Assembly: GCF_014960965.1 (NCBI RefSeq)
Contig: NZ_CP063169.1
Coordinates: 281,581-345,580, forward strand
Reading direction: 5' to 3'
Origin: Ruania alkalisoli
GTDB taxonomy: Bacteria > Actinomycetota > Actinomycetes > Actinomycetales > Beutenbergiaceae
DNA: 64,000 nucleotides
How positions within the stretch are numbered: position 1 is the stretch's first letter; each line of letters begins with the position of its first letter. Below the pieces are notes generated by a model. That model saw only the letters and a list, made by a program, of their open reading frames with translations. It was not told the origin of the DNA and ran no database searches. A program made the translations under genes and the position numbers. Of the stretch, positions 44,203-52,098 are shown piece by piece.

Positions 44203-47200
44203 ATGCGGAGGTTTTCCGCGGTCTTTTTACCCAGCGCGCTTGTGCTGGGCGTGCTTGGCCCGGTTTCAGGTGCTGCGGCCGAGTCTGTGGTTGATCCGTT
44301 GGATCTGGGGTTGAGTGGTCCGGATCAGCAGCGGTCGATGAGTTTGCCGGAGTCTCGGTTGGTGTTGAATCCGCAGAACTTCTATTTGCCGGAGTCGGAG
44401 GTTGAGCAGAACACGGGGCCGTCGATGCCGTTGGGTGCGGGGTATTACGCCCATGATGAGGCGGTCACGATGCCTGACTTCTTCGAGTTGTTCGAGGGGG
44501 CTGCTGGGGATCCGCCGGTGTTGGCTGATGATCCGAGTGGGATCGAGGTCGGGTTTGCTGATGAGTTTGATGAGTTTTCGGATGAGTGGGTGCCCGAACC
44601 CGGTCTGGACGTGAGCATCGTTGATGGTGTGGCGCACCTGTCGGTGTTGCCTGATTCGCCGGTTCCGTGGCCTGCGATGGCTCGTGAGGTGACGGTGGAC
44701 ATGGATGTGACGCCGGTGCTGCGGGTGGCGTTGCCGTCGGTGAGTGGGCAGTGGGCGTTGAAGCTCAATGATGGTGCTGATGTGGATATCGAGGTTCAGC
44801 CGGGTTCTTCTGCTGGGGGTGTGCACAGTTTCGACCTGAGCTCGATCACGGGGTGGGGTGGTGAGCAGACGTTCACGATCAAGTTCTTCGCGGTCGGTGG
44901 TGATGCGCAGATCCAGATGGACAGTCTGCGGTTGCAGGGCCAGCAGGCTGGTTTCGTCGACAACTTCACTTCCGAGACGTTGGAGTGGGATGTTGGCGCG
45001 GGTATGGGCGCTGAGGTTGCTGATGGTGCGTTGACGTTGTCGGTGTTGCCGGAGAACCAGTACGGCTATGGCGCGATTCAGCGCGGGGTCGATGTGGATC
45101 TGGATGAGTTCCCGGTGTTGCGGCTGGCGTTGCCGAGCACGTCCGGGGACTGGGCGTTGAAGGTGAGCGCTGGTGGTGGTGCGGATATCGATCTGGAGGC
45201 GGGTTCGAACGAGTCCGGTGTGCATAGCTTTGATGTTGTTGCCGCGACCGGCTGGTCGGGCTCGACATCGTTCACGATCAAGTTGTTCGCTGTTGGTGGT
45301 GGCGCGCAGATCGTGGTGGACAGTGTGCGCTTGGTGAGTGCGGCGCAGGGTCAGCAGTGGGTCCACGGTGCTGATGAGTACGAGAACTTCTGGTCCCCGG
45401 CCTCGCTGGACTTCTCCGCGACCTACCCCGGCGGAACTGTCGTCCAGGGCGCAGACACCATGGTCGGTCACGATGGCATCGTGCGTGAGCTGGAGATTGA
45501 CGAATCGGCCGGTGATGGCCAGGTGCTCCGCGTGGGTGGATCCTTCGTCGGGTCGGTGAGCGTTGACGCACAGGCGGGCGTGCTCACCGTGGTCGGCGAC
45601 CACATGCGGTATGCGATCGCGATGCCGGGTCTGGATGAGGTGTTCTTCTTCGAGTCTCGTGACGAGATGCTCGCCGGGGGTCCCGCATCGAGTGAACCCA
45701 CGTCCCGGATGGGCGTCTGGGTGGCTGCTGTTGATCCGGGCGCTTCGTCGGTGCGGATCGGCGCTGGGTTCTCCGTCGACGATATGGCGGAGGCAGTGAC
45801 TCGTGCGCAGGAGGCGGCGAGTACGCCGGTGGCTGACGCTCGTCAAGAACTCGTTGACTTCTGGGCCGAGGCGTTGGCTGGGGTGCCGCACCCGGATGAC
45901 TTCGACCTGCGCGCGTTGCCCGAGGACGGGGGCGTGAGCGCACAGGAGGTGCGCAGTGCGTATTACCGGGCGTTCGTGGCGTTGTATTCCAACGTGTTGC
46001 CGCCTCAGCCCGAGACTGGGTTCGCCTATCGCACGGTGGCGACCGGTAAGCCCTCGATGTGGAATCACGGGGCGGACGGGGCGCGATCGGCGGCGGCGTG
46101 GGAGAGCTTCATCGGCGTCCAGTTCCTGGCCTATATCGACCCGGAAGCGGCGTGGGACTCCTACAACGGCTTGATGTCCTTGGTCGATGCTGAGGGAACG
46201 TTGGGTGGGGAGAGTTTGCCCAGCCGCAAGGCTCAGGCCGCGTGGGTGCTGTATGCGATGACCGGGGACGAGAACGAGTTGGCGACCAGCTACGACTCGC
46301 TGATCCGGTTGCTGCAGTGGCAGGCCGAGAACCCCCGCTGGGTCTACGGCGCCTACGACCACCCCGGCGAGCGGGATGCTGAGTTCGTCACCTCGCTGAT
46401 CGTGGACGTCGACTTCGGTATCCAGATCGCTGAGGTCCTGGGCCACACCGAGGACATCACCATGCTGGCGGACCTGCGCGCGGAGCTCCTCACCGGATAC
46501 GAAGACCACTACTGGGACACGCCGACTCAGAGCCCACCGCGGCAGTACTACTTCCCCGGTGACCCGAGCTGCGGTCCTCGCGGCGGGTGTTACGGCAACC
46601 TCTTCCAGACCGCTATGGCACTGCATGTGGACGGTTTGGACGACGAGCGAATCGGCGCACTGAAGGCGTTCGTGGACGCGTCCTACGATCCGGACGAGCA
46701 GTTCGCCGGCTTCGCCGACGTGAAGTACACCAACATGTCGTACACGCTGTATGGGCTGCTGGAGAACGGTGAGGCCGGGCAGGCGGAGACCTTGGTCAAT
46801 GCTGTACTGCGAGAGATCATCAGCAGCGGGTCCTTCGCGGAGGCCTACAACCCGTCGCCGGAGGGCGCGATCCCGGTGGGGGTGCGGCCGTCGATCTTCG
46901 GCCTGGCAGCGGTGATCGACTCGGTCTGGATCAACAATGGATACCGGATGGATCTGGGTACACCGCATGCGGTCGTGACTCCTGAGGTCGACGGTGCCGT
47001 GCAGGGCATTGCCTATCGAGGTCAGGAGCTGAACGTAGCTGCGGATGCTGCTGCTCAGGAAGTGGTCTTCTCCGGTAGCGCTGTCGCGTCGACCGAGGGA
47101 TGCAACACCATCACCGGAGTCGCAATCGGCTCCACCGTCCCCCTTCCCACCGAATGCGAGGGTGGTACCGATCCGGACCCGACCGACCCGACGGACCCGG

Positions 47201-47670
47201 ATCCGTCCGATCCTGGAACCGGGCCCGAGCCCGCTTCGGAGGAAGACTTGACCGACGACACTCGCGGCGAGGTGAACGTGCCCGCCACGGCTCATCGGGG
47301 CGAGACGATCGAGGTCGGTGTCCCGAGCGCGGCCGGCGAGCGCGTCCATGTCTGGCTGCAGTCGGACCCGACGCTGCTGGTCTCGGGAACGGTGTCTGCC
47401 GGCGGGACGATCAGCGTCACCATCGCGGCCGATGCCAGCCTCGGCGACCACAAGGTCGTCGTTCAGGCCAACGATGGGTCACTGATCGGCTGGGCACCGC
47501 TGGAGATCGTCGAGGTGCCGACCACTGGCGGGGACGGCACCAGCGATCACGACGGGCTGGCCGACACCGGAGCCGGTGGTGTGCACCTTGCCCTGGTGGC
47601 ACTGAGCGCGCTGCTGCTCGGTGGCCTGGTGCTGGTCGTCCGGCACCGAACGGTCATCGCTCGCAACTGA
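44203..47670 (+). CDS. cell-wall-anchored putative glycosidase, copy 1
   Basis: A 1,155-residue exported protein. GAGAGGAGAG precedes the ATG. A signal peptide ends near SGAAAE. Two beta-sandwich repeats at about 117-246 and 250-380 look like carbohydrate-binding modules (each has WALKLN or WALKVS and FTIKxFAVGG motifs). A further beta domain leads to an (alpha/alpha)6-type region at about 548-920 (FAYRTVATGKPSMWNHGADG, SRKAQAAWVLYAMTGDENEL), similar in style to six-hairpin glycosidases such as GH63/GH37 relatives. An Ig-like domain at about 1020-1105 is absent from copy 2. The end is LADTG (1119-1123), a helix and RHRTVIARN: a class E sortase signal. Enzyme activity is inferred. Confidence 0.78.
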   Translation: MRRFSAVFLPSALVLGVLGPVSGAAAESVVDPLDLGLSGPDQQRSMSLPESRLVLNPQNFYLPESEVEQNTGPSMPLGAGYYAHDEAVTMPDFFELFEGAAGDPPVLADDPSGIEVGFADEFDEFSDEWVPEPGLDVSIVDGVAHLSVLPDSPVPWPAMAREVTVDMDVTPVLRVALPSVSGQWALKLNDGADVDIEVQPGSSAGGVHSFDLSSITGWGGEQTFTIKFFAVGGDAQIQMDSLRLQGQQAGFVDNFTSETLEWDVGAGMGAEVADGALTLSVLPENQYGYGAIQRGVDVDLDEFPVLRLALPSTSGDWALKVSAGGGADIDLEAGSNESGVHSFDVVAATGWSGSTSFTIKLFAVGGGAQIVVDSVRLVSAAQGQQWVHGADEYENFWSPASLDFSATYPGGTVVQGADTMVGHDGIVRELEIDESAGDGQVLRVGGSFVGSVSVDAQAGVLTVVGDHMRYAIAMPGLDEVFFFESRDEMLAGGPASSEPTSRMGVWVAAVDPGASSVRIGAGFSVDDMAEAVTRAQEAASTPVADARQELVDFWAEALAGVPHPDDFDLRALPEDGGVSAQEVRSAYYRAFVALYSNVLPPQPETGFAYRTVATGKPSMWNHGADGARSAAAWESFIGVQFLAYIDPEAAWDSYNGLMSLVDAEGTLGGESLPSRKAQAAWVLYAMTGDENELATSYDSLIRLLQWQAENPRWVYGAYDHPGERDAEFVTSLIVDVDFGIQIAEVLGHTEDITMLADLRAELLTGYEDHYWDTPTQSPPRQYYFPGDPSCGPRGGCYGNLFQTAMALHVDGLDDERIGALKAFVDASYDPDEQFAGFADVKYTNMSYTLYGLLENGEAGQAETLVNAVLREIISSGSFAEAYNPSPEGAIPVGVRPSIFGLAAVIDSVWINNGYRMDLGTPHAVVTPEVDGAVQGIAYRGQELNVAADAAAQEVVFSGSAVASTEGCNTITGVAIGSTVPLPTECEGGTDPDPTDPTDPDPSDPGTGPEPASEEDLTDDTRGEVNVPATAHRGETIEVGVPSAAGERVHVWLQSDPTLLVSGTVSAGGTISVTIAADASLGDHKVVVQANDGSLIGWAPLEIVEVPTTGGDGTSDHDGLADTGAGGVHLALVALSALLLGGLVLVVRHRTVIARN
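44260..45467 (+). repeat. long direct repeat, left copy (pairs with 47875-49082)
   Basis: This 1.2-kb block matches 47875-49082 at a constant offset of 3,615 bp. I found two base differences: G/T at 44851 (Gly to Trp) and a silent T/C near 45231. It encodes the mature N-terminus and both CBM-like domains. Confidence 0.9.
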
Positions 47671-47675
47671 GCAGT

Positions 47676-47755
47676 TCCGGCGTCGATCCGACCCTCCTGG
47701 CCGGATCGACGCCGGAGCACGTGCTGCTCACGGGCTTGCCCTGCGGGCAAGCCCG
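47676..47755 (+). terminator. two strong hairpins between the surface glycosidase genes
   Basis: The first hairpin has 15-bp perfect arms (47676-47690 with 47702-47716) and an 11-nt loop. The second has 11-bp arms (47731-47741 with 47745-47755) and a 3-nt loop. Neither has a T tract. They lie in the 141-bp gap and may end or stabilise the first transcript. Confidence 0.7.
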
Positions 47756-47811
47756 CTGTCGTTCCCATCGTTGGTCGAGCCACGCTGTTGTGGCAGGAGG
47801 GAGAGTTCCTG

Positions 47812-50800
47812 ATGCGGAGACTCTCTGCAGTGTTGATGCCTGGGGTGCTTGTGGTGGGGGTGGTGGTTGCGGGGCCGGTTTCAGGTGCTGCGGCCGAGTC
47901 TGTGGTTGATCCGTTGGATCTGGGGTTGAGTGGTCCGGATCAGCAGCGGTCGATGAGTTTGCCGGAGTCTCGGTTGGTGTTGAATCCGCAGAACTTCTAT
48001 TTGCCGGAGTCGGAGGTTGAGCAGAACACGGGGCCGTCGATGCCGTTGGGTGCGGGGTATTACGCCCATGATGAGGCGGTCACGATGCCTGACTTCTTCG
48101 AGTTGTTCGAGGGGGCTGCTGGGGATCCGCCGGTGTTGGCTGATGATCCGAGTGGGATCGAGGTCGGGTTTGCTGATGAGTTTGATGAGTTTTCGGATGA
48201 GTGGGTGCCCGAACCCGGTCTGGACGTGAGCATCGTTGATGGTGTGGCGCACCTGTCGGTGTTGCCTGATTCGCCGGTTCCGTGGCCTGCGATGGCTCGT
48301 GAGGTGACGGTGGACATGGATGTGACGCCGGTGCTGCGGGTGGCGTTGCCGTCGGTGAGTGGGCAGTGGGCGTTGAAGCTCAATGATGGTGCTGATGTGG
48401 ATATCGAGGTTCAGCCGGGTTCTTCTGCTGGGGGTGTGCACAGTTTCGACCTGAGCTCGATCACGTGGTGGGGTGGTGAGCAGACGTTCACGATCAAGTT
48501 CTTCGCGGTCGGTGGTGATGCGCAGATCCAGATGGACAGTCTGCGGTTGCAGGGCCAGCAGGCTGGTTTCGTCGACAACTTCACTTCCGAGACGTTGGAG
48601 TGGGATGTTGGCGCGGGTATGGGCGCTGAGGTTGCTGATGGTGCGTTGACGTTGTCGGTGTTGCCGGAGAACCAGTACGGCTATGGCGCGATTCAGCGCG
48701 GGGTCGATGTGGATCTGGATGAGTTCCCGGTGTTGCGGCTGGCGTTGCCGAGCACGTCCGGGGACTGGGCGTTGAAGGTGAGCGCTGGTGGTGGTGCGGA
48801 TATCGATCTGGAGGCGGGTTCGAACGAGTCCGGTGTGCATAGCTTCGATGTTGTTGCCGCGACCGGCTGGTCGGGCTCGACATCGTTCACGATCAAGTTG
48901 TTCGCTGTTGGTGGTGGCGCGCAGATCGTGGTGGACAGTGTGCGCTTGGTGAGTGCGGCGCAGGGTCAGCAGTGGGTCCACGGTGCTGATGAGTACGAGA
49001 ACTTCTGGTCCCCGGCCTCGCTGGACTTCTCCGCGACCTACCCCGGCGGAACTGTCGTCCAGGGCGCAGACACCATGGTCGGCTTGGACTCGATGGTGCG
49101 TGAGATCACGATCGAACAGGCTTCTGCTGAGGGAGACGTGCTGCGGGTAGCCGGTAGCTTCGTCGGGGCTGTCGACGTCGATACGGGTGCCGGTGTGATC
49201 ACTGTCGAGGACGAGAACGTCAGCTATGCGGTCGCGCTTCCTGGACTCGGGGACGTGTCCTTCTTCGAATCGCTCGAAGAGTTCGAGGTCGGTGGGCCTG
49301 CGTCGACTGAGCCGACGTCCCGGATGGGTGTCTGGGCGGCATCGGTGCCGGCATCGGCCGCGCAGGTGCGCATCGGTGCGGGCTTCTCCGTCGATGACAC
49401 CGAGGAGGCGGTGGCACGCGCGGTGGAGGCCGCCGGGACTTCTGCGGCGGATGCTCGCGCGGACCTGGTCGAGTTCTGGGCCGAGGCGTTGGCTGGGGTG
49501 CCGCACCCGGATGACTTCTCCCTACTGGGAGTGTCTGACGATCGCGGACTCACCGATGAGCAGGTCCGCAGTGCGTACTACCGGGCGTTCGTGGCGTTGT
49601 ATTCCAACGTGTTGCCGCCTCAGCCCGAGACTGGGTTCGCCTATCGCACGGTGGCGACCGGTAAGCCCTCGATGTGGAACCACGGGGCCGACGGGGCACG
49701 ATCGGCGGCGGCGTGGGAGAGCTTCATCGGCGTCCAGTTCCTGGCCTATATCGACCCGGAAGCGGCGTGGGACTCCTACAACGGCTTGATGTCCTTGGTC
49801 GATGCTGAGGGAACGTTGGGTGGGGAGAGTTTGCCCAGCCGCAAGGCTCAGGCCGCGTGGGTGCTGTATGCGATGACCGGGGACGAGAACGAGTTGGCGA
49901 CCAGCTACGACTCGCTGATCCGGTTGCTGCAGTGGCAGGCCGAGAACCCCCGCTGGATTTACGGCGCCTACGACCACCCCGGCGAGCGAGACTCCGAGTT
50001 CGTCACCTCGTTGATCGTGGATGTCGATTACGGCATCCAGATCGCCGAGGTCCTGGGCCACACCGAGGACATCACCATGCTGGCGGACCTGCGCGCGGAG
50101 CTCCTCACCGGATACCAGGAGGATTTCTGGGAGTCCCCTGATGAGCTCCCGGCGCGGTGGTACATCCCGGGCGACCCCGAGTGCGACGTCCTCGGAGCAT
50201 GCTTTGGCGACGAGTTGCACGATCTCCAGACGCTGAGTTCGATGCACCTGGAGGGACTCGACGACGAACGACACGCGACCCTCGAGTCGTTCTTCGACTC
50301 GGTCTACCGGCCGGACGAGCAGCTCGCCGGCTTCGCCGGCGTGAAGTACACGAGCCTGTCATTCACCGCGTACGCGCTGTTCGATCACGGTCGGGCGCAG
50401 GCGGCGCAGACGCTCACCAGCACCCTGCTGCGCGACATCGTCGCCAGCGGGTCCTTCGCAGAGGCCTACAACCCGTCCGAATCCGGCCCCGTCCCGATGG
50501 GCGTGCGCCCCTCGATCTTCGGCCTGGCTTCCGTCATCGACGCCGTCTGGCTCAACAACGGGTACCGGATGGACCTGGGAGAGCCCCACGCCTTGCTAGC
50601 TCCAGGAGTCGAGGGTGGCCTGACCGGCATTGCCTATCGTGGCCTGGAGCTGAATGTGGCTGCTGATGCCGCGGCTCAGGAAGTGGTCTTCTCCGATAGC
50701 GCTGTTGCGTCGACCGAGGGATGCAACACCATCACCGGAGTCGCGATCGGCTCCACCATCGCCCTTCCCGCCGAGTGTGAGGGTGGCACCGATCCCGACC

Positions 50801-51036
50801 CGACGGATCCAACCGACCCGACGGACCCGGGCACGACAGATCCCGGTGCTGGGCCTGACTCGGAGGAAAGCGTGTCCGAGACGCCCACCCTCGGTGGGGA
50901 CAGCACCGGCGGCCGCGACGGACTGGCCGACACTGGAGCCGGGGTGCTGCCGCTTGCGCTGGCGGCGCTGTGCGCCCTGCTTCTCGGCGGGCTGGTCCTG
51001 CTTGCTCGTCACCAAGTGGTGACCGCTCGCAGCTGA
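47812..51036 (+). CDS. cell-wall-anchored putative glycosidase, copy 2
   Basis: A 1,074-residue tandem paralog of copy 1, with GGAGGGAGAG before the ATG. The signal peptide differs, but residues from SGAAAESVVDP through both CBM-like domains are nearly identical. The middle beta domain is diverged without length change, then the first part of the (alpha/alpha)6 domain is again almost identical (DNA 49571-50115 with 45956-46500). The later catalytic part differs, and the Ig-like domain is missing. LADTG lies at 1038-1042, then a helix and RHQVVTARS. No operator like that of copy 1 precedes it, so it may depend on read-through. Different specificity in the diverged half is likely. Confidence 0.78.
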   Translation: MRRLSAVLMPGVLVVGVVVAGPVSGAAAESVVDPLDLGLSGPDQQRSMSLPESRLVLNPQNFYLPESEVEQNTGPSMPLGAGYYAHDEAVTMPDFFELFEGAAGDPPVLADDPSGIEVGFADEFDEFSDEWVPEPGLDVSIVDGVAHLSVLPDSPVPWPAMAREVTVDMDVTPVLRVALPSVSGQWALKLNDGADVDIEVQPGSSAGGVHSFDLSSITWWGGEQTFTIKFFAVGGDAQIQMDSLRLQGQQAGFVDNFTSETLEWDVGAGMGAEVADGALTLSVLPENQYGYGAIQRGVDVDLDEFPVLRLALPSTSGDWALKVSAGGGADIDLEAGSNESGVHSFDVVAATGWSGSTSFTIKLFAVGGGAQIVVDSVRLVSAAQGQQWVHGADEYENFWSPASLDFSATYPGGTVVQGADTMVGLDSMVREITIEQASAEGDVLRVAGSFVGAVDVDTGAGVITVEDENVSYAVALPGLGDVSFFESLEEFEVGGPASTEPTSRMGVWAASVPASAAQVRIGAGFSVDDTEEAVARAVEAAGTSAADARADLVEFWAEALAGVPHPDDFSLLGVSDDRGLTDEQVRSAYYRAFVALYSNVLPPQPETGFAYRTVATGKPSMWNHGADGARSAAAWESFIGVQFLAYIDPEAAWDSYNGLMSLVDAEGTLGGESLPSRKAQAAWVLYAMTGDENELATSYDSLIRLLQWQAENPRWIYGAYDHPGERDSEFVTSLIVDVDYGIQIAEVLGHTEDITMLADLRAELLTGYQEDFWESPDELPARWYIPGDPECDVLGACFGDELHDLQTLSSMHLEGLDDERHATLESFFDSVYRPDEQLAGFAGVKYTSLSFTAYALFDHGRAQAAQTLTSTLLRDIVASGSFAEAYNPSESGPVPMGVRPSIFGLASVIDAVWLNNGYRMDLGEPHALLAPGVEGGLTGIAYRGLELNVAADAAAQEVVFSDSAVASTEGCNTITGVAIGSTIALPAECEGGTDPDPTDPTDPTDPGTTDPGAGPDSEESVSETPTLGGDSTGGRDGLADTGAGVLPLALAALCALLLGGLVLLARHQVVTARS
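47875..49082 (+). repeat. long direct repeat, right copy (pairs with 44260-45467)
   Basis: The partner of the block at 44260-45467; the sequence departs abruptly after TGGTCGG at 49082 while the offset stays at 3,615 bp, so divergence beyond it is by substitution. Confidence 0.9.
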
Positions 51037-51040
51037 GCAC

Positions 51041-51084
51041 GTTCCGGCGTCGATCCGGCCCCACCGCGGGACCGTCGCCGGAAC
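51041..51084. terminator. hairpin between convergent genes
   Basis: GTTCCGGCG (51041-51049) pairs with CGCCGGAAC (51076-51084), with a GC-rich inner part that can fold further. It lies between the rightward glycosidase gene and the leftward esterase operon and can serve both strands. It resembles the hairpin at 47676. Confidence 0.6.
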
Positions 51085-51114
51085 TGTGTCTGCACGCCCC
51101 TCAGGCGGTGGTTA

Positions 51115-52086
51115 TCACAGGCGGCTGCGCAACCACTTCACCTGGCGTACCCAATGGGTGGTGCCGCCGCCTTCGTGGCCGTTGTATGGGTAGACCGCCA
51201 TCTCCTTGTCCGCGCTCTCCAGCTGGTGGTAGGCGGCAAAGACGGTCGACGGCATCGAGATGTCATCCATCAAGGCGACCGACATCAGGACCGGAGCCCG
51301 CACCGAGGAGGCGAAGGAGACGCCGTCGAGATAGGACAGCGTGCGCAGCACCTGGGGGGTGGAGTCGCGGTGAACGGACAGATACTGACGGAGTTCGCCG
51401 GCAGCGTCGGCTGAGGCCAGTTGCAGGTAGCGCTCGAGATGGCACAGGAAGGGCACATCGGGCAACGCGGCGCGGACCAGTGTGGACAACCCGGCCGCTG
51501 CGAGCGCGACCCCACCGCCTTGGCTCGTGCCGGTGACGGCGATCCGCGCGGGGTTGACGACGTCCAGTTGCGCAGCCGCCTCGACGAGCAGGACGGCGTC
51601 GGTGTAGAGCCGCCGGTAGTAGCTCGTTGTCGGATCGTCGATCCCGCGGGAGAGGAAGCCACCCGCTGCCGGGCGGCTGCCATGGGGATCGGGTGTGGCG
51701 CCGGGGCCGCCGTTCGGCCACGCGCTGCCCTGTCCTCGCGTGTCCATGACCAGATGGGCAAAGCCGCTGGCGGCCCAGCCCAGCCGGTCGCCGGCCCATC
51801 CGCGCCCGCCCCCGTAGCCGATGAACTCGACCACTGTGGGGAATGGGCCCGGCCCGCTCGGGTGCAGCAGCCATGCCTTGATCGGGTCGCCGCCGAAACC
51901 CGAGAACGTCACGTCCCATGCCGCCAGCTCGGTGAGAGGAGTCTCAGCCCGGGACACCACGGTCTGCCGCGCCAGTGCTCGCGACTCCTGCAGCGTCGAG
52001 GACCAGAACTGGTCGAAGTCGGCGGGCCGGGAAACCTGGGGACGGTAGGACCAGAGCTCATCCAGCGTCAGATCGGTCTGGGGCAT
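51115..52086 (-). CDS. CE7 acetylxylan esterase / cephalosporin C deacetylase family
   Basis: A 323-residue alpha/beta hydrolase of the AXE1 family. The N-terminal segment (ELWSYRPQVSRPADFDQFWS) is characteristic. The catalytic Ser is in VTGTSQGGGVALAAAG, the Asp in VALMDDISMPSTVFA, and the His in NGHEGGGTTHW; RGQGS is also conserved. CE7 enzymes remove acetyl groups from short sugar chains in the cytoplasm. No signal peptide is seen. It is the last gene of the operon, 12 bp after the GH38 gene, so it may deacetylate imported acetylated mannosides. Confidence 0.9.
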   Translation of the reverse strand: MPQTDLTLDELWSYRPQVSRPADFDQFWSSTLQESRALARQTVVSRAETPLTELAAWDVTFSGFGGDPIKAWLLHPSGPGPFPTVVEFIGYGGGRGWAGDRLGWAASGFAHLVMDTRGQGSAWPNGGPGATPDPHGSRPAAGGFLSRGIDDPTTSYYRRLYTDAVLLVEAAAQLDVVNPARIAVTGTSQGGGVALAAAGLSTLVRAALPDVPFLCHLERYLQLASADAAGELRQYLSVHRDSTPQVLRTLSYLDGVSFASSVRAPVLMSVALMDDISMPSTVFAAYHQLESADKEMAVYPYNGHEGGGTTHWVRQVKWLRSRL

Positions 52087-52098
52087 GGTGAGCGGTTC

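Noticed and set aside
44266-47451. A 1,061-codon open frame antisense to the first surface glycosidase gene, with a similar one antisense to copy 2.
   Set aside because: It is rich in Arg, His and Gln with no domain, and exists because the sense strand uses few stop-complementary codons. The sense frame has signal peptide, domains and sorting signal.
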